A DNA stretch of 64,000 bases, taken from contig CAWHBF010000004.1 in the NCBI GenBank assembly GCA_963827515.1, forward strand, positions 193,327 through 257,326, read 5' to 3'. Both the position numbers and the translations under genes were made by a program. Origin of the DNA: JABFSA01 sp963827515 (GTDB lineage Bacteria > Acidobacteriota > Vicinamibacteria > Vicinamibacterales > UBA2999). How positions within the stretch are numbered: the stretch's first letter is position 1; the number at the start of each line of letters is the position of its first letter. Under the pieces are notes generated by a model. The model saw only the letters and a list, made by a program, of their open reading frames with translations. It had not been told where the DNA came from and did not search any database. Below, one piece after another: positions 35,956-45,093 of the stretch.

Positions 35956-38229
35956 ATGCATGTTCGCCGTGCCGTTCTTCGATTTCTGGCGATCGTCCCG
36001 GTCATCCTCGTCGCCACCGTCTACGTCTTCACGAGAGAGCCTGTCCGAGGGATCGACCTGCACTCGAGACTGGTGTCGTCGGAACCGCTGCTCGACGCCG
36101 CGATGGAGAGTTGCACTTGGGATGTCGCCGCTCCCGAGCGCACGGGGCTCCAGGGTCGGCAAGGCGGCGGAACGGCTGGCCCCGGGCCGGCCATGGGCGA
36201 TCCCACGATCGCGGCGCGCATGCCGGTCTCGACGATTCGCGATCCATATGCCGGGTTTGCCGCCATTCGCGTGGACCCGGTGCACAACGAAGTCGTCGTC
36301 ATGGACGAGTTCAAGTTCAACATCTACGTCTACGACCGTCTCGCCGTCACACCGGCGTCGGCCCCACAGACCACGCCGAAGCGGTTCATCGGCGGGGGCA
36401 AGACACTGAGCCGCTACAACAGCGACGGCTACGTCGACACGAAGACCGGTGACATCTACATCGTCAACAACGACTCCGAGCCGGGCCTGTTCAGATTCCC
36501 ACGGACGGCCGAGGGAAACGTCGAGCCCGCCAACGAGCTCACCACGCCGTACGGCGCGTTCGGCATGACCGTCGACGAAGAACGCGGCGAGATATTCGTC
36601 ACGATTCAGCACGACGGCGCCGTCCAGGTATACCCGAAGGCCGCGAAGGCGGATGAGAATGCGATTCGCCTGATTCAGGGCAACCGCACCGGCCTGGCCG
36701 ACCCGCACGGTGTCGCCTTCGATCCGAAGACGCGACTCATCTATGTCGCCAACTACGGCACCGAGCGCGACGAGACGTTTGGCGTCGATCAGCAGATGCC
36801 GAATCCGCTGAACGCGCTCAGCCCACGGGGCGACAACAACGCGAGACGGCCCAACTGGCCCGCTGGAAATCTGAACAATGCCAACCGCCGCGAGGTGGTC
36901 TTCGGCAGCGGCAAGTTCGGTCCGCCCTCGATCACCGTGCACGCCGCGGATGCCACCGGCAACGTCGCGCCGGTCCGGCACATCGTCGGCCCGAAAGCGC
37001 AGCTGAACTGGCCGACCGGTATCTCGATCGACTCGGCGCGCGGCGAGATCTACGTCTCGAACGCGGCTGGCGACTCCATCAACGTCTTTAGCGCCACAGC
37101 CACCGGCGACGTCGCACCGATTCGGCAGATCAAGGGACCGAAGACCCTGCTCCGGAACCCCAACGGCGTGTCGGTGGACACGGTCAACGGCGAGGTCTGG
37201 GTCGCGAACTTCGGCAACCACACCGCGACCGCCTACAAGTGGGACGCCAACGGCAATGTTGAACCGATCCGCGTGATCCGCAGCGCCCCGCTCAACGCAC
37301 CGACCACGCTCATCAGCAATCCCTACATGATTGCGATGGACACGCGGCGCGACGAAGTGCTCGTGCCGAACTGCGTGGCCCAGCCGCGCATCGCGGCCTA
37401 CTCGTCGGCGGCCGACAAGAACGCCGTGCCGAGCCGGATCATCGAAGGACAGAACACGAAGCTGAACCGCACGGTGCACGCGATTGCCTACGACGAGATC
37501 CATGACGAGATCGTCGTGCAATCGAACATCGGGCAGGCGGTGCTGACGTTCCGCGGCGGCGCGAATGGCGACGAGGCGCCGATCCGAGTCATCCAGGGAC
37601 CGAAGACGCTGCTGCGCGATCCGCAGTCGCTGTTCATCGACCCGGTGAACAACGAAATCTACGTCCTGAACATGGGCACCGACGATACGCTGCTCGTCTA
37701 CGACCGCACCGCGCAGGGCGACGTCGCTCCGAAGCGCGTGCTCAAGAGCCCAGGGGCGGTTGGCGGGGTCGGCGCGGTCGATCCGGTCAGCAACCTCATG
37801 TTCCTGAGCGGACGTGGCAACGGGATGATGGTGTACGACCGTCTCGCCCAGGGCACCACGCCTCCGCTGCGCAACATCGGCGGAGGCCCGGTCAGCGGCC
37901 TGATGCGTCCGGGGCGTATCGTCGTGCACCCGCCCACCCGCACCGTTATCGTGACGAGTTCAGCCGGGCAGGGGACGCGTGACCCCGAAACGTTCAACCT
38001 CGTGCCACGCGCGTACGTGGGTGTGTGGAGTCAGGACGCCAGCGGCGATGTGGCGCCGCAGTGGACGGTCGCCAAAGGCCACCTCTACATGCCGCGCGGC
38101 CTGACCCTCGATCCGAAGAAGAAGACGGTCATCGTCAGCGACAAGTACATGAACTCGGTCATGACCTTCTCGCTGCCGGAAATGTACGCGCGCCCGGCCG
38201 TGCGTGAAACCGCACGCGCCGCACGCTAG
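35956..38229 (+). CDS. 12-repeat beta-propeller protein, member 4 (tandem array copy 3)
   Basis: 757 residues from the ATG at 35956, chosen because MHVRRAVLRF matches the other two copies and GAAAGGC precedes it; an ATG 15 bases upstream is in frame. Anchor, SCTWDVAAPE, twelve blade repeats, LVPNCVAQPRIAAY and terminal RETARAAR are all present. It differs from copy 2 mainly around residues 310-340 (linker with asparagine and proline repeats). No catalytic residues obvious. Confidence 0.83.
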   Translation: MHVRRAVLRFLAIVPVILVATVYVFTREPVRGIDLHSRLVSSEPLLDAAMESCTWDVAAPERTGLQGRQGGGTAGPGPAMGDPTIAARMPVSTIRDPYAGFAAIRVDPVHNEVVVMDEFKFNIYVYDRLAVTPASAPQTTPKRFIGGGKTLSRYNSDGYVDTKTGDIYIVNNDSEPGLFRFPRTAEGNVEPANELTTPYGAFGMTVDEERGEIFVTIQHDGAVQVYPKAAKADENAIRLIQGNRTGLADPHGVAFDPKTRLIYVANYGTERDETFGVDQQMPNPLNALSPRGDNNARRPNWPAGNLNNANRREVVFGSGKFGPPSITVHAADATGNVAPVRHIVGPKAQLNWPTGISIDSARGEIYVSNAAGDSINVFSATATGDVAPIRQIKGPKTLLRNPNGVSVDTVNGEVWVANFGNHTATAYKWDANGNVEPIRVIRSAPLNAPTTLISNPYMIAMDTRRDEVLVPNCVAQPRIAAYSSAADKNAVPSRIIEGQNTKLNRTVHAIAYDEIHDEIVVQSNIGQAVLTFRGGANGDEAPIRVIQGPKTLLRDPQSLFIDPVNNEIYVLNMGTDDTLLVYDRTAQGDVAPKRVLKSPGAVGGVGAVDPVSNLMFLSGRGNGMMVYDRLAQGTTPPLRNIGGGPVSGLMRPGRIVVHPPTRTVIVTSSAGQGTRDPETFNLVPRAYVGVWSQDASGDVAPQWTVAKGHLYMPRGLTLDPKKKTVIVSDKYMNSVMTFSLPEMYARPAVRETARAAR

Positions 38230-38245
38230 AGCCGTTGCGTTTCGA

Positions 38246-38346
38246 CGTAGAGCGGAGGCTTTAGCCTCGCGGACACTTTCGATTCGGCGTAGAGCGGAGG
38301 CTTTAGCCTTCGCGGACACGCGCACGCTGAAGCGTGCGCTCTACGG
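38246..38346. repeat. Tandem GTAGAGCGGAGGCTTTAGCC repeat plus REP-like palindrome
   Basis: A 30-base unit CGTAGAGCGGAGGCTTTAG...CGCGGACAC occurs twice, at 38246-38275 and 38288-38319. It is followed by the palindrome GCGCACGCT-GA-AGCGTGCGC (38320-38339) with TCTACGG, as in the leuC-leuD gap. The cluster fills the gap between two convergent genes and may serve as a transcription end. Confidence 0.65.
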
Positions 38347-38386
38347 CGAAACGCAAACCGCCCGCGCTACCGCTACAAGCTACCGA

Positions 38387-39391
38387 CTACCTGTTGGCTC
38401 CGGGCACATTCACCCTGATCCTCGCCAGCTTCGAGCTGGCGGCCATGTAGATTGTTTGACCGTCCGGATCACCAAACGTGAACCCCGGAGCATTCTCCGG
38501 CGGGACGATCATCCCGATCGGCTTGCCCGAGGGATTGATCACCCAGATACCCCCAGGTCCTACCGCGTAGAGGTTTCCATTCGCGTCGAATCGCATGCCG
38601 TCCGGATTGCCGGCTCCCTTCCCGGTGCTCATGTCCACGAACAGCCGCCCGTTCGTCACGGCACCGTCCGGCTGGACGTCGTAGCGCATGATGACCCGCT
38701 TGTTCGAGTCGTTGACGAAGAGAGACTTTTCATCCGGCGACAATACGATGCCGTTGGGTCTGTCGAGGTCCTGCAGCAACAGGCGCAGCCGGCCGTCCTT
38801 CAGGAGAAAGACCCCCTGATAGGGCAGCTCCTTCTTGAGATCCCACGTGCCGAATCGACCGCCACCGCTCGGGTCGGTGAAATACAGCGACCCATCGGAT
38901 CGAAATACCAGGTCGTTGGGACTGTTCAGGCGCTTGCCTTCATAGCGATCGGCCAGGATCGTCCTCCGGCCGTCCCTCTCGAGTCTGACCACCGCTCGGT
39001 CGGCCTCGGCCGCGTAGACGATCCGTCCTTCGCGGTCCATGACCATGCCGTTGGCGCCAAACCTGACATTCGCGGGCCGCGCCTCGGTGACCGTCGTCCA
39101 GTCGGGCCGCTCCAGGAAAGGCGTGATCCCTCCGGTGGGCGTCCACTTGTGGACGATGTTCGCTGGAATATCGCTCACGAGCAGATGCGAGGCCGTACCC
39201 TCCCGGACCCACAGAATGCCGTTGATGAAGCCGAAGCCGTCTCGAACGGTCTCGACCATGGCGCCCGACGGAACGATCGCATCGAACGCCGGGTCGAGGC
39301 GAACAACCGATCCCTGGCCCTGCGCTCGCACGCCGACCGGTGCGAGCGCCGTCACCGCGAGCAGAAAGACACACAGCGCGCGAATTGTCAT
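38387..39391 (-). CDS. Secreted SMP-30/gluconolactonase-like protein
   Basis: 334 residues with signal peptide (to VRAQGQ). SMP-30/gluconolactonase family, six-bladed propeller lactonases needing a divalent metal: GFGFINGILWVREG, RFGANGMVMDREGRIVYAA, LNSPNDLVFRSDGSLYFTDPSGG, LDRPNGIVLSPDEKSLFVND and AGNPDGMRFDANGNLYAVGPGGI are diagnostic, with asparagine and aspartate metal ligands. Likely hydrolyses a sugar or other lactone in the periplasm. ATG at 39391 with GGAGG. Convergent with the propeller array. Confidence 0.88.
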   Translation of the reverse strand: MTIRALCVFLLAVTALAPVGVRAQGQGSVVRLDPAFDAIVPSGAMVETVRDGFGFINGILWVREGTASHLLVSDIPANIVHKWTPTGGITPFLERPDWTTVTEARPANVRFGANGMVMDREGRIVYAAEADRAVVRLERDGRRTILADRYEGKRLNSPNDLVFRSDGSLYFTDPSGGGRFGTWDLKKELPYQGVFLLKDGRLRLLLQDLDRPNGIVLSPDEKSLFVNDSNKRVIMRYDVQPDGAVTNGRLFVDMSTGKGAGNPDGMRFDANGNLYAVGPGGIWVINPSGKPIGMIVPPENAPGFTFGDPDGQTIYMAASSKLARIRVNVPGANR

Positions 39392-39418
39392 GACCCCTCC
39401 ACACAGGTGAACACTGGA

Positions 39419-41112
39419 TTACGACGGTTCATTGCCTCTTGCCTTTGGGCTCTTGGCTCTGGGCATTGGGCTTTCGAATTTTGAATTTTGAATTTTGAAT
39501 TTTGAATTTCTGACCATTCCCCCCGCCACCCCAACCGCAAGGGCTGGCAGGAGCAGCAGCGCAAGCCAGGACACCATCTTGACGTCTGCCCCACTCATCG
39601 TCAGCACCCGTTCCTCTGGCACACGCGGCGCGATCGTCACCACCTTCTGCTGCGCCAGCCAGCGGACGATGGCGAGGAACATCTGGGCGTTGCCGGGGAC
39701 ATTCGCGGAGTAGTTGGCGACGAAGTCGGAGTCCCCGACGACGACGAGACGTGTGTCACGAGCCTGACCGGTCGCACCAAAGGCTGCCGCCGACGGCCGC
39801 CGCGACACGGCCACACCGAGTGACACCGGACCCTGCCTGTCTCCGCTTGCCGGATCCATCGAGAAGCGTCCGGCCGCAAGCGACTGGATGTCCGTCTCGG
39901 ACCAGGTCCGATCCGTCGTTTCGATGATTGGCACCGGCGTCGAGCCCTCAACCGGCACCGGCGTAACCGACCGGGCCATCGCATAGGCGCTCAGCGACGA
40001 AAGACCCTGCGTGATGGGATGGTCCGGATAACGCGACGCCACCGGAACGGAGGCGTCCGTTCCGATGTACGTCCCCATGTCGCTCGTGTCCACGACCACG
40101 TCGTTGCCCAGCTCGGCGCCCTGTTGGCCAATGAAGGCGGTCAGGTTCCTGAGCTCACCGGTCACCGAGACACTCGACGGATCCATCATGAACAGCGCCA
40201 TGCCGGTTTCCGTGATGTAACGCTTCAGGTCCTCGAACGGGTCCACCAGGAACAGCACGGCACCACCACGCTCGAGATACTGGCGCAGCGCGTCGATCTC
40301 GGCCGGGAAGAAGTCGGCCCTGGGCCCCGCGACGACGACGAGCACCGCGTCGGCAGGCACCTCGGCCTGCTGCGTGAAATTGATCTTCTCGACGACAAGA
40401 TTCTCGCGTCGCAGTTCGGCGGCCGCGTTGCTGTAGCCCACGCGCTCCGTGCTCGCGGTGTCGCGCTCGGCGTGCCCGGTCGTGAAATAGACCCTCCGCG
40501 TCGTGCCTTCCCGGAGCCTGACGAGCGCGTTCGTGAACTGCTGTTCGCTCAGGCCGTCCACCAGCTCGATCCGTCCCTTGTATTCAATCGCGGCGGTCCC
40601 GTACTCCCGAACGTCGTACTGACCGACCAGGACGGGTTGCGCCTTGATATCGACGTATTCAATCGCCACGAACGCCGATGCTTCGGCGTACTCTCTCAGG
40701 CGATCGCGATAGATCGGAACAGTCCTCCAGCTGCGCAAAGAGCACGACACGCACGGGCGCATCCAGCGACTGCAGGGCGGCCCGCGTCTCTGACGACAGC
40801 TGATAGACATGGTTCGCCGTCACGTCCCATCGCCGACCGTAGCTCACGGCCAGGATGCTCACGGCGATCGCGAGGGCCACGGCCGCGACCGACCGGAACC
40901 ATCATTCGCGTCAGCCGCTCGGCATGGGCATCGCGGCGCGAGCGATCGCGCCAGCTCGCAGCGAGATCGATCGCGATGCAGGCAACGCCCGCGACGACGA
41001 TCCATACAAGATACGCGTCCCACCGCGGATCGACGACGGCGAAGCGCCCTGCGGCAAGCGCCACCAGTGCGGTCCCCAGCCAGCCGGCAACGGTCAGAAA
41101 TCGATTGGCCAC
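39419..41112 (-). CDS. GldG-like ABC-transport accessory protein (two frameshifts, repeat-derived C-terminus)
   Basis: GTG start at 41112, one base after the permease stop. The N-terminus FLTVAGWLGTALVALAAGRF is membrane-embedded; then VTANHVYQLSSETRAALQSL, FTTGHAERD and LFLVDPFEDLKRY mark the GldG/ABC_transp_aux domain, which in other bacteria binds with GldF. Extra bases near 40905 and 40720 break the frame; corrected length about 563 residues. After the last helix (WLALLLLPALAVGVAGGM) the C-terminus reads NSKFKIQNSKFE, encoded by a heptamer tandem repeat rather than family sequence. Function: gliding-type export accessory or carbohydrate-linked transport; uncertain. Confidence 0.75.
39476..39510. 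repeat. (GAATTTT)5 heptamer tandem repeat
   Basis: Five units of GAATTTT (last GAATTTC), AT-rich against a GC-rich background, followed on the left by TTGGGCTCTTGGCTC-like repeats. It is translated as part of the GldG C-terminus. A related array of GACTTTT units is at 58986-59020. Confidence 0.75.
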
Positions 41113-41113
41113 G

Positions 41114-41878
41114 TCAGCGCTCAGACCTCGCCGGCTCGAGCGCACAACGGGTCAGGAACAAGCCCAGGGCGATGATCGTCAGACACGACACGACGTATCC
41201 GGAATCGACGACTCCCTTGGCAAAGTCGTTGAGCCCACCTCCCACCGATACAGGGCTCAACACGCGCCTGACGCCAGGCGCACCCCACCAGGACAGCCAC
41301 GTCGTCGTCGCGAGCGCGAATGACATCGCGAAAGTGGCGATACCCGCCGCGAGGGCGCTCGTCGCCAGGCTCGAGACGAGCAGCGCCACGGCGATGAACG
41401 CGGCCCCGGTCAGCAGCAGTCCCAGATAGCCACACAGCGTCGTCCAGAACTCAGGCGCGCCGTAGAGGAACAGCAGCCCCACGAGGACTGCCGATGTGAG
41501 CAACATGAGCTTGTACACAGCGATGACACCGGCAAACGTCGCGAGTACTCGCGAGCCGCTGGCGCTCGCTGACGACGAGGGCGATTCGAGGGCGTCGGTG
41601 TCCAGGGGCTGCGTGTGTGCACGCGCGGTGAGCAAGGGGAGCACGAGGAGCGCGGCAAGCCCGACCTGCATCAGATACGGACGGATGAGAAGCTGGTTGA
41701 GGTTGACGGGCTGCAACGGAGGTATCGAGAGCGCCTGACTGCTCTGATCCAGGAAGGCGTTCAGGCTGGCCACGAACGCGCCCCCGGAGAGGAGCGCGAA
41801 CACCCCGACGATCAGCCAGGAGGTCGGCGAAGCCAGCTGACGACTCACTCCGTGGGCAACTGGCGTGCATCCCCCCAT
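41114..41878 (-). CDS. GldF-like ABC-2 permease
   Basis: About 254 residues with six hydrophobic segments, in the order of GldF/ABC-2 permeases: SRQLASPTSWLIVGVFALLSGG, LLIRPYLMQVGLAALLVLPLL, then VIAVYKLMLLTSAVLVGLLF. The start is uncertain: family proteins carry a few more residues before the SRQLASP helix, and no clear ribosome-binding site precedes the ATG at 41878. The ATPase GldA that should energise the complex is not in the window. Its stop is immediately followed by the GldG-like start, so they are coupled. Confidence 0.75.
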   Translation of the reverse strand: MGGCTPVAHGVSRQLASPTSWLIVGVFALLSGGAFVASLNAFLDQSSQALSIPPLQPVNLNQLLIRPYLMQVGLAALLVLPLLTARAHTQPLDTDALESPSSSASASGSRVLATFAGVIAVYKLMLLTSAVLVGLLFLYGAPEFWTTLCGYLGLLLTGAAFIAVALLVSSLATSALAAGIATFAMSFALATTTWLSWWGAPGVRRVLSPVSVGGGLNDFAKGVVDSGYVVSCLTIIALGLFLTRCALEPARSER

Positions 41879-41934
41879 GCACACGCGAGCATAGATGACG
41901 CACAGCGCATTTGGAAGACGTCGTCCTTTTTGCC

Positions 41935-42010
41935 TTGACGTTTCGACACACCGTCCCTATATATGGGTTCGCGCGGGACGCTCGGATTCATAATCCGAGC
42001 GCACGTCCCG
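41935..42010 (+). promoter_or_regulatory. Sigma70-type promoter and long leader hairpin before receptor 3
   Basis: TTGACG (41935-41940) and TATATA (41958-41963) are separated by 17 bases, near-ideal. Shortly after the expected transcription start lies a strong inverted repeat: CGGGACGCTCGGATT (41974-41988) pairs with AATCCGAGCGCACGTCCCG (41992-42010). This hairpin in the untranslated leader could be an operator, a terminator-type switch or a stability element. The ribosome-binding site AGGAGG is at 42053-42058. Confidence 0.65.
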
Positions 42011-42063
42011 GAATCTCTGGAGGAACCCACAGGCCACATACCCCGATCCCAGCAGGAGGCCTT

Positions 42064-45040
42064 ATGTGCCGAGTCCGACTGGCGCTCACAGTCGTCGCCT
42101 CTCTCGTGATTGTTCCGTCGATCGCGTACTGCTCAGGCGTCGATTACCGGTGTGGTGCGGGATACCTCGGGGGCGATTCTGCCTGGCGTCACGGTCGAGG
42201 CGGCGAGCCCGGCCCTGATCGAGAAGGTCCGGTCGGTGGTCTCCGACGGGAGCGGCCAGTACCGGATCGAGAACCTTCGGCCAGGCGCGTACTCGGTCAC
42301 CTTCACCCTTCCGGGGTTCGCCACCGTCCGGCGCGAAGGCATCGAGTTGGCAGGCTTCTTCGTGGCCACGGTGAACGCCGAGCTCCGGCTGGGGGCGATG
42401 GAGGAAACGATCACGGTGACCGGGGAGAGCCCCAGCGTGGACGTGCAGAGCACTCTGCGGCAGACGGGTGTTTGACGAGGAACTCCTCGAGGCCATCCCG
42501 TCGAGCCGGGCCCCGCAGCGCGTGGCCGCGCTCCTTCCCGGCGTGACAACCCAGCGCCAGGATGTGGGTGGAATCCAGGGGGATGGGACCGGCCGAGGTC
42601 TCGTGACCGTTCGCGGCGTTTCCGACGCGCGGATGAACATCAACGGCGTGTCGAACCAGGCGACCAGCCAGAGCGTCACCGCAGCTGACGGCGCCTACAA
42701 CATGGCCGCTTACCAGGAGATGGCGGTCGATACGGGCGGCAGGGGCGCGGAGCACAGCCAGGGCGGCCTGCGCATGAACATGATCCCGCGCGACGGCGGC
42801 AACACGTTCCGCGGGTACTTCCTCGCCTCCTTCGCGGACGAGGCGATGCAGGGCGACAACTTCACCCAGGAGTCTGAACGCCCGTGGGCTTGAGCACGCC
42901 CGACGCGATCAAGCGGCTCTGGGACTTCAATCCCGCCTTCGGCGGCCCCATCAAGCGAGACAAGGTCTGGTTCCATTCGACGATGCGCCTGACTGGCGCC
43001 GCGAGCTATGCGTCGCTGTTCCACAACAAGAACGCCGGCAACCCGAACGTCTGGACCTACGAAGCCCGACACCAGCCGCCCCGCCTATAACGATCACACG
43101 ATTCGAAACGCCAACGTGCGCGTGACGTGGCAGGCGACCACGAAGCACAAGTTCGCAATCAGTGTACGACCCCTCGCACATCTGCGATTGCCCGAGAGGC
43201 CTGACCGCGACGGTCGCGCCGGAAGCGAGGATGATGGACTACGTGACGAACCACCCGAAGCGTGTTTCTGTTTGGCGACTGGACGGCCCCGGTCACCAAC
43301 CGGCTGCTTTTCGACTCGGCCTTCGTCAGACATTGGAGTTTGACACAGCGGCCGGAGACGAACATCCACTTCCCACCGGGCGGCACCAGCGCGAAGATGG
43401 TCAGCGTGCTGGAGCAGACGACCAACCTGCTCTATCGCGCGTCGTGCAGGCCCATCGCACGCAGAATGACACGTTCTTCTGGCGCGGAACGGCTTCCTAC
43501 ATCACGGGCGCGCATGCCTTCAAGACCGGCTTCAACTACGGGTGGGGGTTCCAGGACCGAACCGATTTCAGCCCCGACGCGCCGATGCAGTTCCGATTCA
43601 ACAACGGTGTGCCGAACCAGTTGACGCTCCATGCAAGGCCGTTCCGAAACATCACACACATCCGTGACCACGGTCTCTTCGTGCAGGACCGCTGGACCGT
43701 CAACCGGCTGACGCTGACGGCCGGCCTGCGCTACGACTATTTCCACGACTTCTTCCCTGAGACCCCGATCGGCCCGGCTGACTACGCGCCGAACCGAAAC
43801 ATCGTCTTCCCGAAAACCGACGGCGTCACATGGCACGACATTCAGCCGAGAAGCGGCTTTGCCTACGATGTCTTCGGCGACGGGAGGACGGCGGTCAAGG
43901 TCAGCCTGAACAAGTACATGGCCGGGCAGGCGGCCATCGGGATCTTTGCGTTCGACATGGCGCCGGCGAACCGTCTCGTCAACACGACCAACCGATCGTG
44001 GAATGACGCCAACCGCGACTTCGTGCCCGACTGCGACCTCGTCAGCCCAGTCGCGAATGGTGAGTGCGGGGCGATGTCGAATCCGGACTTCGGCACGACC
44101 AGAAGCGGCATCATCTACGATCCCGAGACGCTCAACGGCTGGGGAAAGCGCGATCACAACTGGCAGTTCACGCGCTGGTGTGCAGCGCGAGATCCTGCCG
44201 CGAACGTCGATCGAGGTCAGCTACTTCCGGACCTGGTTCGGGAATTTCATCGTCACCGGACGACCGCGCGCTCAGCGCCGCTGATTTCGACACATTCAGC
44301 ATCACGGCGCCTTCCGACCCTCGGCTGCCGGACGGCGGCGACTACACGATCTCCGGCCTGTACGACCGCACGCCTGCGGCGTTCGGGCGACGGGCCGACC
44401 TCTTCCTGACCTACGCCGAGAACTTCGGCGATCAGATCGGATCGCTAGGACGGCATCGATGTCACCATCAATGCCCGGCCGCGGTCGGGCGTGGTGCTGC
44501 AGGGCGGCACGAACACCCAGCGCCGAACCGTCGACAGGTGCGACGTCGTGGCGAAGGTGCCCGAATCGATCCTCAACGTGGCGGCGAACGCGCCAGAGCA
44601 TTCCGTACTGCCGCCAACAGGGGAAATTCCTCACCCAGGTCAAGCTGACCGGGTCGTACACGATTTCCCGCGTGGAAGTGCAGTTGACCGCGGCCGCTGC
44701 AGAGTCAGCCGGGCCCGGAAGTCGCCGCCATCTTCACCGCGACCCAATGCCGTCGTGGCGCCCTCGCTGGGTCGACCCCTGTCCGGCGGGGCCGCCAATG
44801 TCCCGGTCAACCTCGTGAGCCCGGGCACGATGTACGGAGACCGCCTGAACCAGCTCGACCTGCGCATCAGCAAGATTCTGAGGTTCGGCGGCACGCGGGC
44901 CACGGCCAGCGTCGACATCTACAACGCCCTGAACTCCAGCGCCGTGACGACCCAGAGTGACGCGTATGCGACCTGGCAGCGTCCCACAGGCCATTCTGAA
45001 CGCTCGTTTCGCCAAGCTCGTTATTCAGCTCGACTTTTAG
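42064..45040 (+). pseudogene. Oar-like TonB-dependent receptor 3, frame broken by many single-base insertions
   Basis: The order of segments is intact: signal peptide MCRVRLALTVVASLVIV, QASITGVVRDTSGAILPGV, VFDEELLEAIPSSRAP, LSTPDAIKRLWDFNPAFGG, VFLFGDWTAPVTNR, YITGAHAFKTGFNYGWGF, VQDRWTVNRLTLTAGLRYDY and terminal ARFAKLVIQLDF, but spread over three frames. I placed breaks near 42130, 42466, 42873, 42889, 43062, 43163, 43258, 43441, 44175, 44257, 44449, 44597, 44688, 44749 and 44990. All fit one extra base except 43441 (two extra or one missing). Corrected length is about 986 residues, like the intact receptor. Therefore assembly error is as likely as a pseudogene. Confidence 0.8.
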
Positions 45041-45093
45041 TACGATTTTCCCTACGCTGCCTCGAGCGGTTTGAGAGGTCCGAGAGGAGTCAC

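Noticed and set aside
33241..38346. CRISPR-like array
   Set aside because: The repeats are only two or three copies, palindromic, without regular spacers, and no cas genes are near.
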